Source: Hirudinaria manillensis (lineage: Eukaryota; Annelida; Clitellata; Hirudinida; Hirudinidae). Taken from it: a stretch of 64,000 nucleotides of DNA. The notes under the pieces were generated by a model, which saw only the letters and a list, made by a program, of their open reading frames with translations, searched no databases and had not been told where the DNA came from. The stretch covers positions 64,501-128,500 of the forward strand of contig CM067532.1 of NCBI GenBank assembly GCA_034509925.1, written 5' to 3'. Both the position numbers and the translations under genes were made by a program. Shown here in pieces: positions 1-13,400 of this stretch; positions within the stretch are counted from its first letter, which is position 1; every line of letters begins with the position of its first letter.

Positions 1-504
1 CAAGGTAACAAGGTTAATCAAGGTTTTCCAAAAACATTTCGAGATTTAAAAATCAAACGATGCCCTTTAAGCAATTGCATCGTTAATTATAGAATTTTAT
101 TCCCACGAAAGTGGCACCAGATGATCTATCCCTGCATTGGTATCTTTCCCAGGTGACCCGAAATACCTCTTCCACCTGGAATAATTTGACCCTCTCCAGG
201 GAATATCTAAATCCATACAAATGAATTCTTTGATTTTAACTCTACAAATAATATAAAGGTATTATTTAATTAAAATGAATGTTTATTAGAACCTTTTTCA
301 GAATAGTTCCCAGCAGAATTTCTTGGATTGTTGGAGATTGTCGGAGTAGTGACCTTGTTTACAAATCACTTTATTAAATTAGGATCCACTTTAGAGATAA
401 ATTTAGCGTCCCCATTCAGAGTTGTTTTTTTCGTCAATTATAATTACTTAAACATTATATGCCCAATATTTGATTAAAACAATTGTCCTTTGACAATTTC
501 AGTT
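1..504. other. AT-rich, no gene seen
   Basis: No open frame, splice-bounded exon or repeat of note was found. It lies downstream of the minus-strand terminal exon that ends at 505, so part of it is probably that gene's 3' UTR. Confidence 0.4.
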
Positions 505-2142
505 TTAAAAATCATTGCTTCTTGACATATGATAAACAATTTCACTAACATGGCTTGATTTGATGTGACTGGGAAATGCTTGCGTAAAAAGTGCTTTAGA
601 GATCTCTGAATATTCAAGAGAGAGCAATCTGAATGCATCATTTCCATCAGTTTTATGATCAGAGTTGAATGTTTTCAAATTGCCATGAATATATTTTTGG
701 TTATTTCCAGCCTCAATACAGTCGCAGAGAAACTTTGTTTCAGTTCCAGCGTCACAAAGTATCCTTGATGTATCTTCGTAGAAAATGCTTTCCTCAAATT
801 CATCAATTCTATTTTCAAAAAGGATGTGTGAGCTAGGGGGAAATGATAGAATACTGTTGCTCGGAAAAGATTCCCTGGGTCGATGATCTGTATCAACTTC
901 AAGTTTATCTGGGGCAGATGACAAATTGCAATCTTCAACTGGTGCATTACTGCATTTGGCTTCATGTCCAATTTTATCTTTACCAATATTTTCATTACTT
1001 TTATTAAAGTTAATAACAATGTCACTATTTTTAATTACTTGAAATATGTGATTGCCTTCATGATGTATTTCTTCACCAACATCAAGCTCATCAAAGTGAA
1101 GATCATGACTCTTTAGAGTCTCTGTATAACATAAGTCTTTCCCTTTTGTCAAACAACTTTTGTGATCCATTCTAGTATCAGAATCAAATATTTTGTTGTC
1201 CCAGGAAATATATTTTCCATAAAAAAAATCTTTGCTCCCAAATTCTTTCTCGACATCAGTGCAAAAACAAGACAGAGTTCCATTGCTGTTGTCTTTCAAA
1301 CTAGCAATAGAATGGTGTTTAGCACTCAATACATCTGAGCTGGATTCAATTTCCTCTAATTCCCTGTTGTTTTCTATATGTTCAGTAAATTTTGAACAAT
1401 TTTTATTTATTTCTCTGGAACACGTCTCATAGATACCAATGCAGTCTTTTGAACTCTCTTGTTCTGATATGAAGTCAGTCAATGTTGGGTCGCATGCAAC
1501 GTTATAATCCTTTGTATTACAATTCTTTGTAACAGAATCTTGTTTGAAAATGAATGAGTTATGCTGTGATGAATCACATTGTTCAACTCCTTTGCATGAT
1601 GTATGAAATATTTTGGAACTAAAGTCATCATTTTCTATGATGTCATTGGAGAATTCTGTCTTTGTTGTATTATTAAAAAATGTTGAGAATTGCGAGAGTT
1701 GAATGTCAAAATTTCTAGAATCTATCACTGAGTTACATTCATCAGAGAGGTTAACATCAGGCCGGTCACGACTTTCTCCGTCAAATTTTTGGCTTTTACA
1801 TTCGACTTCATTCTTTGCATCTCCATAACAAGTTTTGCAGTCATTTTGATAATTCTTTTCAAGCAACGATTTTGATCGTAGTCTAGCAATTAAATCGGAG
1901 TTTAAGATTTGCTCGTTCTCAGTTATTGTATTCTGACTTTCAGTCGAATTTGAAGACAAATTTTCCTTAACATTCACCCTTGTTGATTCACTCGTAACAA
2001 AGATTTTAGCATTTCTGTCGGTATAAACGGAATTGCATCCTAATGGTTCTTCAGATAGAGAATTGTCCTCTAAATTTATGAGAATCGAACTATTCTCAAT
2101 AGTAAAGAGCCTTTTAGAATTCTTCAAAGGAGGGACAAAAAT
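505..2142 (-). CDS. Terminal exon of an unrecognised acidic, low-complexity protein
   Basis: A 545-codon open frame runs on the minus strand to a TGA at 505-507. It has no ATG near its 5' end. Instead it opens right after a good acceptor (TTTTCACAG at about 2151-2143) in phase 0, so it is most likely the last coding exon of a gene whose earlier exons lie at higher coordinates. The protein is rich in Ser, Asn, Asp and Glu, has many scattered Cys, shows no signal peptide or membrane segment, and looks largely disordered. I recognise no domain. The nearest exon-like minus-strand frame upstream (about 2618-2818) does not splice to it in a compatible phase, so the N-terminal part is missing. The length of the frame in AT-rich DNA argues that it is real. 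Confidence 0.55.
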   Translation of the reverse strand: MFVPPLKNSKRLFTIENSSILINLEDNSLSEEPLGCNSVYTDRNAKIFVTSESTRVNVKENLSSNSTESQNTITENEQILNSDLIARLRSKSLLEKNYQNDCKTCYGDAKNEVECKSQKFDGESRDRPDVNLSDECNSVIDSRNFDIQLSQFSTFFNNTTKTEFSNDIIENDDFSSKIFHTSCKGVEQCDSSQHNSFIFKQDSVTKNCNTKDYNVACDPTLTDFISEQESSKDCIGIYETCSREINKNCSKFTEHIENNRELEEIESSSDVLSAKHHSIASLKDNSNGTLSCFCTDVEKEFGSKDFFYGKYISWDNKIFDSDTRMDHKSCLTKGKDLCYTETLKSHDLHFDELDVGEEIHHEGNHIFQVIKNSDIVINFNKSNENIGKDKIGHEAKCSNAPVEDCNLSSAPDKLEVDTDHRPRESFPSNSILSFPPSSHILFENRIDEFEESIFYEDTSRILCDAGTETKFLCDCIEAGNNQKYIHGNLKTFNSDHKTDGNDAFRLLSLEYSEISKALFTQAFPSHIKSSHVSEIVYHMSRSNDF

Positions 2143-3950
2143 CTGTGAAAATTGGAGCGATATTTAATAGAGTCGATGACCGAGAAGCGCCACAACAAAT
2201 ACTGCCTAAATATCTCAGATGTGCAACACAAATTAGCATTGAAATCTTTTACTAAGTGGTAAAAACTAAAAGTATTTGTCACAACCTTTCGTTTTCTCAT
2301 CACGAAACAATCCAGAAACTTGATCCATCAACTAGAAACGGATTCCAAACCCAAGCTCACAACATTACGTTGCCACATTAGCAGACATCGAAGACACAGA
2401 AGTACGCCATGAAGCATAGAACAAATGCTTAATTTTCTCGATTCATTTTTTGCAGAAAATATAAAAATATTTTTTATGAGAATAATTTCATAATCAAATA
2501 AATAAATGGTTTAAATATATGCCATTACAGACTCACTAATAGAAAAATGCAAGGACAGAAAGGTCGGTTAACCGGCAGTTTGTGAAAATCAATTATTTCA
2601 GGGTTAGGGCTAAAGAACTAACCTAGCCAATTCAGGTAAATAATGCCTAAATTTGAGGTCGTTGATAGACTGAAAGACCTGGATGTTTTACTTTGTGGAA
2701 GATCAAATGAAATTGCAGTTGCATTAATGCGGCATCTTCGTACTTGTCGTACTTTTGTTACTTGAGTAGGAATAAGGTTGTTTGACATTGCAGTGAGATT
2801 AAGGAATATTGCTCTCAAGTCTTAACGATCGAATGAGCGAATGAGAAGGGAAGGAACTGCCTTGGATCGGCAGACACCCAGAACTTGTGGAATTAATTGG
2901 AATGTGTGGCGCCACAGGAAACCACCGAATCCTTCATGGATCTGGATTTGTTTGAGCAGTATTTTCATTTTATTCTAAAATGTCACGCAAACTCTCGATA
3001 AGCGGATTAATGAGGATATATATCGATATTAGTTAAGCAAAAATAAATGTGTAAATTCACACATAAACAAAACATTTTTAATTCTAATTCCTTTTCTTAT
3101 TGTTATTTCAAGTACTGTTTGCACCTTGTAATAAATATCAAAATGGAATTATTTTCAAAAGTTATATCTTTTGTCACGCGACGAGTTATGAGTAATTTAT
3201 TACGAGATTTTATTCGTCCTTGGCTGCAATTTTGGGAGGGGAAAGGCATTTGGAAGTGGTAGATAAATTGCTTTAATAAACATTATAATAATACGTATTA
3301 TAATATTTAGTATCCATTTTTTAGATGGCATTTGAGAGCTTACAATTTAACAGAAATTATTGTTCAACGCCTTGCAAACCATACTCAATACTGTTATTTA
3401 TATAAACTATAATGCAACAATTTAAATTTCTGTGGCCCGAAAAAAGAAATTAAAATAATTTTTTTTTTATTGCATAAAGATGATGCTTCTGTCGAAAGCG
3501 CCAGAGGAGCTCCCACGAACATTTGGTGGATGAGGCTTTTCGTATGTGTTACCGCTCACCTCAAGATTATGTCATCGGCCACTTTTATGCATATTGGTCT
3601 GACGTCATAAACGTTCGAAATCATGATCAAGATTGCAAATAACTGTCGGCAAAAATACCGACATTCTCGAGGTTATTGCATTCTTGTGCGTTGCCACTGA
3701 TGAATCTCATTTCGTATCGAAAGGATTGCCAAGAACGAAATGAAAGGAATGAGATGATGACCAATAAATGAGATGAATGAAGAATCGATTCATACGCAAT
3801 TTTAATGTTCTGATTTTTCTTAAATTTCTCAGAAACATGAGTCGTCTACGTCATGAGAAACAAATGGCAATTTGCATTAATGAGGATCGCTTGACCTGAA
3901 GTCGAAAAATTGTCAAGCGGTTTGAAACCTGACTGGATAAGAGGGGTTAA
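2143..3950. other. Mostly non-coding; one weak exon-like frame
   Basis: The minus-strand frame at 2618-2818 (about 60 residues, with a VRQVRRCRINATAISFDLPQ stretch) has a strong donor-like AG|GTTAGT at its end and coding-like composition, but no family was recognised and no phase-compatible partner was found. The remainder shows only AT-rich DNA and a few GC-richer stretches (2820-2960, 3480-3620) with no frame I trust. Confidence 0.25.
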
Positions 3951-4145
3951 TCAAAAGGGAGTCTGCAATGCTTTAGCTGAAGGTCCAAAGTTTTGAAAAA
4001 GTTCTGGTTTAGTTCCATTCATTGTGTAATATATTTTCATTCTTGGTGTATTTAGAAACACGCATGTTGGAACCTGGATTAGTGATCGACCAGGAGTGGT
4101 ATATTCGCCAGAGTCAACGTCTGTAAATGTATGAATATATTTCAT
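3951..4145 (-). CDS. Possible small or partial gene with a CHB_HEX_C/DZANK1-like motif
   Basis: The minus-strand frame encodes about 64 residues and includes KIYYTMNGTKPELFQNFGP. That resembles the YYT-x-x-G-x-KP segment of the beta-sandwich domain in DZANK1 and related chitobiase C-terminal-like domains. It can be read from an ATG at 4145, or as an exon entered after an acceptor (TTTACAG, exon from 4120). It ends at a TGA (3953-3951) with no donor between the motif and the stop, so the rest of such a domain and the zinc ribbons of DZANK1 are absent. It may be a gene fragment or a decayed copy. The motif match is recalled from family knowledge, not from a search. Confidence 0.3.
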   Translation of the reverse strand: MKYIHTFTDVDSGEYTTPGRSLIQVPTCVFLNTPRMKIYYTMNGTKPELFQNFGPSAKALQTPF

Positions 4146-5847
4146 ACAACACGTAAAATAATGCCTGTAATATCCAATTTAGAGATTAAATCTACACTTG
4201 GACCTCATTACTCCATAAAAAGTTTGTGCGTCGAAATAAGTCATATCGTGAACCAAGAGATATTCGATAACATATTTGAAACCAACTATTTCATTAGGCC
4301 ACCAGATATTAACAGACTGTAGTTCTTAAATTAGGAATTTACTGATGTATGAATATACGGATCTACTTTCCCAAGTATTTAAGCAAATAAATTATCTGTT
4401 TTTATGCCTTAAGCAACTCATCCGACCCTGACACTCGAGGTCGTCATGCCTGGGTTTTTCCGATTTAAGCGATATTAAAATATTGCTAAAGGCTTTCATA
4501 TTTTTTTGCGAATATATGAGAAAGGACCACTTCTCGTGTTACTTTATAATTCCTCGTTCAATACAGGATCGTATTTAAATGTTTTTGTTCGAGGGTCTTG
4601 ATAGTAGCTTCGCCAATTCAATATTTATGCTGCTTTTGTAGTAACCCGAGTGACATGGTTTGCATAGATCTTTTGTTAGTTTGTTTTAATAAAGTCCAAT
4701 GGCATAAATACGATTACTTGGAGTAAGATCTGTAATCAGATGCGCAGAACTATTTATAGAGAATCAATTTCAACAGCTTGGGTAGCGAAGCATAATGAGT
4801 AAAAAGATGAAATTTGTTGTCGCAATAACATGTCACTACCTCGTTTTCACTCAGAATTCATTTGTCTTAAAACATTACCAAAATAGAGAAAGATTGTGAA
4901 TGTGTAAATATTATTATGGATAACCTGTTTTCCGAATCAGGGTGCCTGCCTGAATATTTAGTTTTTTCTTTCTAAGTTTGCATGATTTTATCTACAATGT
5001 TTCTTTTGCTATTTATTTGTTTTGCGTGTCTTTGAAATCAGGTCGATACTTCGACATTTTCTACAAGATTTCTACAATTTTCCTTAGGCTTTTCCTTAAA
5101 TTAATAACATTATTTGAGCATTTTTAGCATTTCTTTTAGAAAATAATCGCAGTGAAGTAAGGTCATAGTAAGATTATGTAATTTTCAATGAAAATACTGA
5201 TTTTTTTATTGATTTTCCAAGTAAATTTTGTCAATAGAATTTCTTGCTTTTTACTTAAGTTACACTTATTGTTAATACTTAAGATTTCTATAGTGTAAAA
5301 TAAAATCAAAATCACAAAAAACACTCAAAATTCAGCATAAATTTAACAAAAAATCAAAGCTTCATTGAGATTTACGGACACGTGGACAAGATTCAAAGCA
5401 TCCAAGCTGAAATTGTGAAAAATTTTTTGAGACATCGCAAGGGTTTTTGGTATCGGAGGCCCAAACAAAGATTGATGTGCTATTCCGATTGAAACGGGGA
5501 GCTTCGGATAATCCACGGTATTTGAAGGGAGCGGGTAAACTCTCCGCCTGGCTTTGCCTAGAAGACGGATGAAAATTATGACGGACTTTTTTTGTGAGTA
5601 ATTTGATTTGTAGGAGTTTGGAAAAGTTTCGTGATTTTAAGTAGCGATCGGATTGTGGCGGATGGAGAGAGGAACAAACGAATGCCGAGATATTGAAGTT
5701 AAAGCACAACGAAGACTGCAACGAATCAAATCGGCATGATCATAAACTACGTTCAAAATTTACTTTTTGTAATTTAACATTCCCCATAAATTTTAGGCAA
5801 AACATGTTTTTCACAAGCCTTACTAGCATTATCGTCGCCATTCTCAG
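4146..5847. other. Mostly non-coding; one weak minus-strand exon candidate
   Basis: Largely AT-rich. A minus-strand frame at 5362-5565, opened by a plausible acceptor (CCGTCTTCTAG) and closed by a TGA, encodes about 65 residues with no family I can name. Nothing else in the stretch looks coding. Confidence 0.25.
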
Positions 5848-6064
5848 AACATCATATGACAACGGTCTCATAAGTCCCCATTACAAGCGGTCGGCTCCTA
5901 GCAGACCGTGGAAGCCAATAGAACAAGAGACCGAGGTATTTCCTACGCTTTACAACTCCTGTGGCAGGATGAGTTGCTCTCTAGGGCATGGTTGGGTTTG
6001 CGACCGCTGTTGGGGCTGTTGTCGTGACCTCTCTATGGCAGCAGGTCAAACATTTCCAAATTGA
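5848..6064 (+). CDS. Orphan Cys-rich exon, unrecognised
   Basis: After a good acceptor (GCCATTCTCAG, ending 5847) a single open frame of 72 codons runs to a TGA at 6062-6064. Six bases later there is a strong donor-like GAAT|GTAAGT. The product has a basic or proline stretch (YKRSAPSRPWKPIEQE) followed by a Cys/Trp-rich tail with six Cys in about 25 residues (CGRMSC to CDRCWGCC). Only this frame is open. No partner exon upstream was identified and the family is unknown. It could be the last coding exon of a small secreted or Cys-rich protein. Confidence 0.3.
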
Positions 6065-6991
6065 ATGTAAGTTTGTGGGAGTCTGACAGTGATTAGGTGA
6101 CAAATATGAAGACATGTCATCAGGCAATAACAGGTATATTCAGGCAATAACTTGCTAGATTCATTTAGTTGTTTATTAAATTTCATTTAAATGAAATCAG
6201 TTAAATTTTCTGGAAATAAAACTTTTTTTGATCGCCTGAAAGTAGAGAAAATCATTTGACAAAAGGCCGATTAATGCTGATTAATTCCTGCTAATTTTAA
6301 TAGCTTGCAATTGGGCGAATGACTCTTCCGAATTAATTACTTAAATCAAAATTATTCGTACTAAATTGGTAAAAAATAAATGAAAACAAGACACATTTGA
6401 GTAATAATTAAGGAAGTTAGTAATTTTAAATTTTTACCAAATTATGAATTATGAATCGTTTCATATATATCTTCCGACTATTTTCTCGGAACAGATTATT
6501 AGATGTTATTCTTATAAATTGTGAGACATATTAATGGTACATTATAATATACAACATCATTCTTTAGCGTATAATAATTTAGAAATTTATTTCATTGAAA
6601 AGTTCGGGGTCGATATGTAAGTGCACTGCAAGACTACCTCTGAACTTCGAGAATAAATTGACAATTATTCTGATAAATGTATCACGCAAAGGTTGCTTAA
6701 AACTTTGTCAAATCTAAGCACTCGAAATAATTAAAGTGTAAAAATACTTTCCAAGTTGCAGCGACTTCCGGGCAATCACGTGATGGGGACATTTAAAAGT
6801 GGATTCTCACCGAAAGGAAATAAGTATGAAAACGAACGACAGAAGACGATCGTATATCGTTCTCAACGGCCTATAACGCGCAACATGGCAGCACTCGTTT
6901 TTAAAGAAACATCGCTGGTCTCCGTACAAAGGAGATTCGTGTTCGGGTCGTCGGATGAAAATCCTATGCCTCTGGATCGGTGTATCCCGTC
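6065..6991. other. Non-coding, probable promoter side of the next gene
   Basis: AT-rich DNA with no repeats. A GC-richer patch (6756-6990) directly upstream of the next ATG has an open plus frame (MQRLPGNHV...) that ends just after that ATG and looks incidental. It could be 5' UTR. Confidence 0.3.
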
Positions 6992-9900
6992 ATGCTCCTG
7001 ACGCTACTAGTCTGGCTTTTTTACACAGGAATCGGAACTGAAAGTAAGTTTGCACTAGATCTTGGAGAATATTTTAAGCACTTATTTTCAATCACGGCAT
7101 AATGTGCATTCAGTTTTGCAGTTTTTGTACAGGATTTAATGGAGATTAAAATGAAATAGTTAAATGATTTTTATATTTTATATATGATTATATATGGATT
7201 GTTAGTATTTCTATATCACAACGTAGTTGCATCATTATTACCTGAGACCTGTAAAGATACGTTCGATGCAATCCAATTAGCGAATAACAAGTGAATGTTC
7301 GTCTCCCTTGAAAACATGTCTCATCGGCTCATGCTAATTAAAGAACACCTCCCACATACTCGTTCCAAAAATAGAATTCAAAGTTAGCTCAAGTTTTGAG
7401 CTAAAGATTAGCGAGAATTATTTCAGTAATTATTAAATTCATGAAATAATTACTAGAATTAAAACTATGATGATGATTGAAACGATGTGCGGGCACCTGT
7501 TATGTTGGTTCTGTTACACGCGATTCATGTGGAATGTACCTATCGACCCTTTGCTTCACTTGATGTCGCTGGAGTTTCACGGTTTCGGTGATGACGATCA
7601 TATAAGCGATGAAGTGATGAAGTTTGCGGTACCAGTTCTGGAGCTCATTCCAAAAATTTTTCTTTCTTTTTCCGACAATTACAAATAATTACAATAATAA
7701 AAAGCCGTTATTAAATTAATCGCTATTAAAAAGTCGTTAAACGAATTCAGAGTTATTTGTTTTTTTGTTAGTGTTTTTTCATTTGTAGATGTTATGATTA
7801 CAATGTATTGTTAAATAATATATGTTAATGTTAAATAATGTATGCATGTAAACAAATTTAAAACCAAACTTTCAAGAAAATCTATTTAAACTTAAATTGC
7901 AAGGGATAGAGTGATCATGATTAGGGTTGGAATGAACCTAATAGTGACCTTTGCCGAACTCATGATTAGAGGGCACCTCAAGTTTAAATCGAAATCCAGA
8001 TGTTTTGATCTGAAGTTCAAGATGCATGGAAATGCTTGAAGACGACTGATGGACAATGACCGATTGATGAGATTAGAACACCCCAAATGCCAAACACTTT
8101 TTCAAACAGAGAAGATGCCATCTAAAGTCGGTTCCGGCGGTTTTGGCCTGTTGACTTAAAGAGTACATCAATGATCTAATGTATAGCGAAATGACAAACT
8201 TTGACTATTATCATTACAGACAATCAAATGCTAGATCATCAAAGTTCTACCGCTATGTCCAATGCCATCGACATCTTGGATTAGCCTTGATTTAGAAGTA
8301 TGAAATCTAATGAGCTCCTTGACACACGGGATGACCCATCGATAGACTCCAATGAAATGCAATGCAGGTTTTTATGAGTTGTCATCATCATCGCTGTCGA
8401 AAGGTTTGGTTATTGTGGAATAAATTAAAAAATCACTTTATCTTCTAGGAAACCCTCCGTAACACTTTTATTTTAGCGTTTTAATGATCAGTAGAACTTT
8501 ATCCTTAGTGGAATCGATATCATCAAGAGGGTGAAAATAATTTATTTGAATCACGAATCAATAAAATGATAATAAACTCGAGCCCGTTAATATTCAAAAG
8601 TCAATTGCTTATTGTTAATTCATTACTGACGAATAATCGACTTTCTTCTATTAAACGATTAAATTATTGTCAAGTAAGTCATCTTAATATAAATAAAAAA
8701 ATATGTGACAAATATTTGCAATATAAGTGCTAAATAATAATTCTCGCATCCCAGTATAAAAAAGATCTAAATGTTTAATAGATTACTTGGTGGCAGGAAT
8801 TAACTGATTAACTCCAATCTCCATTCATAATTCAGAGTCTCGTTGCGTGCTTCACATTCATTAAACTCGGCGTCGTCTTTATTCTTCTCCTTCATTCCGG
8901 ATTTTTCCAATTTTTCCAGTCTCCGTCACCTCCCGTCTGATGGCTCCAACGGTTTTGTGCGATGGATAATTGGAATTCCTCTTTCGACTCGACTTTCGCT
9001 TTTGATTTCGATCTCGAATACGTTAATACATTCTAATAGGTACGTTATTATTTCTTTGCTTAATTGCTTTTGTACATTAAGATGATAATTATTACATTCA
9101 TTACTTATTAATAATTCAAACTACATAATATAATGCTAAAGCATAATAAAACGCTAAAAAACAATGTAAATAAATAAATTGATAACGTTATTGCAATAAT
9201 GACGTTTCTAGTCAAGTTGGAGGTTGCAGTCGACATTGGCAAATTCATTTTTTAAAAGTATATCTTAACGATTTGCCTCAGACTTTATAACAATTTGTCA
9301 AAACGCATTCTAGGAAATCCAGCTCGAGAGTGTTCAACTTTATTATTTTCATCCATAAGCTGCTTCATCCTTGCACACTAATACCAACACGAAAACGCAA
9401 AGATTTAATGTTTGATAACGTATTTTATTTAAGTGTTAAATTGGATTATTGGTTATTGATTAAAGGTCTCTCACGTTTCAAGATTGAAGGGTAGGACAAA
9501 AAAATAGCCAAAGAATGAACTATTGAATAAGTCTCAGGAGTTTTTGGCAACAAAAATGATAACTTTAGCTCAGTTATTTGATTCCATTCGAACCTCTATT
9601 GAAGTGATAAACTGGCATTATTTAGCAAAACTCTAAATATAAAGCTCTCTACGAATCTTGCATAGCTTTTCTTCATATGAATTTTTCCACATTGTTATGA
9701 AAGGGTCGGCTAAGTTAGGGATTTTTTCAAATATAAAGAATGCATTATTGCCTCGTATTCGACAACTGAAACATTATCTTATAGCAGTAATAATTTTTAG
9801 TGCTACTTAATGAGATAAAACTTTTTCTATAGCAATTTCTATTGGTGCCCAACAGAAATACATTGAGAAATCATTGCGCAAATAGCATATTGGTGACGAC

Positions 9901-10039
9901 TGGGGAGATACGAATGACCCTAAGGAGTTCGACTGGTCCCGCGAGGGCTCGAAATGGGCGTATCGGGTTGTTTGCGGAGGAAACAATGGAAGCTGGTGTC
10001 TATTGCACTCAGGGGGAATTAATTCATTACGTGAGATGA
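6992..10039 (+). CDS. Possible small secreted protein (CUB-like fragment)
   Basis: Three exons can be joined in phase: 6992-7043 (signal peptide MLLTLLVWLFYTGIG, exit phase 1), 8838-9039 (exit AATAG|GTACGT, phase 2) and 9856-10030, reading on to a TGA at 10037-10039. The total is 438 bases, 145 residues. Exon 2 contains FVRWIIGIPLSTRLSLLISI and exon 3 GEIRMTLRSS...RIGLFAEE, which recall the first and last strands of a CUB domain, but the middle of the fold is missing, so an exon may be unseen in the 816-base intron. The acceptor of exon 2 (TTCAGAG) is awkward. The next gene, 430 bases on, is a CUB-containing membrane protein with its own signal peptide, so this may be a sibling gene or an alternative 5' part of it. 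Confidence 0.35.
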
Positions 10040-10468
10040 AGAGCTTCAACTATTTCTACCCCTACGTCGACATTATTTTCTTCTCCTGGTTGATGAAATA
10101 CTCAAATTCATGTCTATTATTAAATGTGAACACGTTTGAAAGTATACTTGTTGTTTCTAACATTAATAGAGAATTTTTTCGATAGGTGTAAAGGGTTGTA
10201 ACTCTATGTAAGGTACGTAAAAATGCATTCTGATAAAGGAAAATAATAGACTCGAGAGGGAAGGGAATTTGGATGAATGAAGTGCACATAAGGAAATGAG
10301 AGAATGAAAAAAGAAAAGAGAATCTGTTTTCATAAAAAAAAAAGACAATCGGAGAAAATGCAATTGGGAAAAAGTTGTTCGATAAATCCATGGTTTCTAG
10401 TGAAGTGTGAGTCGCTGGAATCGTTTAATTCCAATCCTCAACCGCTCTCCGCAAGGAGTTGAACATCC

Positions 10469-13400
10469 ATGAAGTTCTACGTGATGAGACTGGAAATGCT
10501 GATCCGATGGATGTTGATTATAATTTTGCTTCTATTGATGCCTGCCGAACGAATTGATGCACGTTTGCATGAAATTCACAGGCGACTAATTTTTCAATCG
10601 AATGATGTCCGGCCATTATTCGCGGGCGTCGTTAAAATTAGTCTCAAAATAATTATCGTTTTCAATAGTTTACCTTTGTAAAATCGACTCAATTTCAAGT
10701 ACGGTTTCATTTGCTACATTGTGCAAAGAAACGTGCAATAACATCGATGTCTGGCAAAACCTAGAAGAGATAACTTCCCTTTTCGCCATTTCTCGTCTTT
10801 CTAGTTACGTAACGTGTCATATCGAGCATGTCACCAAACTAAATTTGTCTTTGGCTTCCTGTGTTTTAATTAGTATATCCACGAGTTATAACATATCGAA
10901 ATTATCAAATATTAGATTCTGTATCAGTTGTTTTTGTAGTTAATATAAAAAAAAAATACTAGTGACCAGGAGTAGATAATATTTTTTAGCGATGCTTATA
11001 TCATATTTTACAGTAACCAGGGAGTACTGTCATCTGGATGACTTTAACATTACGTGCAGAAACGATGTCATCATCGTCACTTCGGCCTTCTACGGACGCA
11101 TGCGAATCGGTAGGTGCGTTCCGTACGATTACGAGGTCGGATGTTCGAGCAACGTGTTGGAAGAAGTGGGGTCAAGGTCAGGTCAATGACTTTATCATTA
11201 CCAGTATCGTTGCCCATCTCATTAGGCCCTTGTTATTTTTATCCATAAAAATGTCTGAATGAAATTACAAACAAAATGAAATTATCTGCCACCGATCAAG
11301 TCGACAGATTTTCTTAAAACTTAGAAATGTCTGCTGCGTGCCAATATTTGAGCGGATTCTGGTCAAGCATTCGCTCCATTAAAAACCATCTTAAAATTGC
11401 CTTTTGAAATTGTCTGAAGATTTCTTTCATTTTATCGATATAATTTTGTTTTTGCAAAACAGATCGCATTACTCCTAAGTTTACAAATAATTAGTAAGCA
11501 GATGTCGTTATTACGCAAGAAATTAAATTTTGGCCTCACGCATGTCTCAATGGACTCATTGATGCCTTTTGCTGTAGATGTTCAGGTCGCGAGAAGTGTT
11601 ACTTCAGGGTTTCTGACAGTTTCAAGGTCAGACCTTGTAGAATTGACGTTGCCCCCTATCTGGAAGCGAGCTATCAATGTGTGCCTGGTCAGTCAAATTT
11701 TCTCAACATTGTTCTGATATTCGCTATTTTATATCATGAATGTTAATTATTACGTTATTAATGCCTTTGATTGAGAAGTCTGTAATCAACCTTTCAAATC
11801 ATGAAATTGATTTTGAAATCTGATGGCTCAGAAACAAGCTACATTAAATATTTTTAAGTAAATCATATCATCATTCACTTATCAAAGTCTTAAATCCAAT
11901 TAAGAATAGTCGAAATCAGTTATTTCTTGTTTGTTTTTTTTTTTCTAAATTCTGGCAATTATACTTTCTGAGTGTTTTACTTTAGAAAACAATAGCATAA
12001 ACCTAAGCATCGTAATCCTTAAACCTCCTTTTCCCTTGTAACAAGCGTTGGAAAAAGTATTTGGTGTTTGGCATCCCTAAATATGTGATGGTTTAAGGGT
12101 TATAAGCGAATAATCTTATACCTAATAATCTTAAATACAACACTAGAATTGTATATTTACATATATCAATTTAATGAATAATAGTATTTTAGTAAAATTT
12201 AAAGCAGTGCCAAGACATGAATCGAAAATGCAAAGTAGCCCGCTGATAAAATCAGCAATTTTGCCGAAAACGTGTTCTCAACAAGATCAATTCGAGCAAA
12301 ACAAGAAAGCGAAATGAAAGAGTCTCGTGGAACCGACATTTCGCACTGCAGCAATGCATTGGAAATAGTGACCGAGTTGGTTGGAAGATGTAGAATTGAG
12401 CGGCGAGAGAGTTGAACGCAGATGGAAAGAATTGGCGTTTATTTATTCAACACCGGGTTCCGCAATCGATCAGCGGCAGACATAAATAATGCACGCTGCT
12501 CGTGTTATCCATCATCGGTCGGTCGTTCTAATCAACAAGCAAATTGCAAGTCATCCAGGAAATCGGAGGTGTCAATATGCTGACCTCTTTGAGATCTTGT
12601 AACCTCTCGTGTTGCGAAGAAAATGTTTTACTTAAATGTTAGCCTCTTCTGTAAACCTTGAGAAATTAATCAGAAATTAACGTTAACCTTATCCTTTTTA
12701 TTCGCGTATGTTATGTGCATATATTGGATATATTGTTTATTATTAATAAAGTAAAAGCTTTAAATACAAGTATTGTTACTTCCAATTTCTATTTAGTTGT
12801 CCGCCCAGTCTACAAGGATTTTGTGCGACACCGATCACTACCACCGCAACTATCGCAATCAGCTTACCAACCCAATGGATCGTATCAAAAAAGCTCTCTC
12901 AAATGTGTTTCTTCTGATTTCATCGAAGATATTTCTATTCAGAGAGGTTACTTGAGCGGCTCTGTGGCAGCCACAACTGGCCACGGAACCGAGGAATGCC
13001 CTTGGCGCATCCATGTTTCCAAAGGCCAGAGGATCAAAGTTCACTTCATTGATTTCTCAAATATCCGGAGTGGAACAATCTTGTACCATCCAAACAATTT
13101 ACAAAATACCAGTTTCTTGCCTTCTTCTCTAAAAGCTTCTTTATCATCATCCTCATTGTCTCTTTCGTCGTCTCCGTCTTTGCACTCCATTCCATCCAAA
13201 GAACAAAATTGCCAGGTATTGGCAATGTTCCACGAGCTCGATCCGACAACTCAGGAGTCCTCTGGAAGCTACCCTTTAACCTCGTGTCATTTGGGGAGCT
13301 CAAAGGAAACAGGAGAAATGAAAGGATTACGGAAGAAGCTCGTTTTCACTTCCAGGACGAACTTTGTCTCCATTCACCTCAACTCCTCCGACATTGAAGA

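Noticed and set aside
7892-8400. GC-richer block that looked like a decayed mobile-element coding region
   Set aside because: No reverse transcriptase, transposase or terminal repeat was found; frames are short on both strands.
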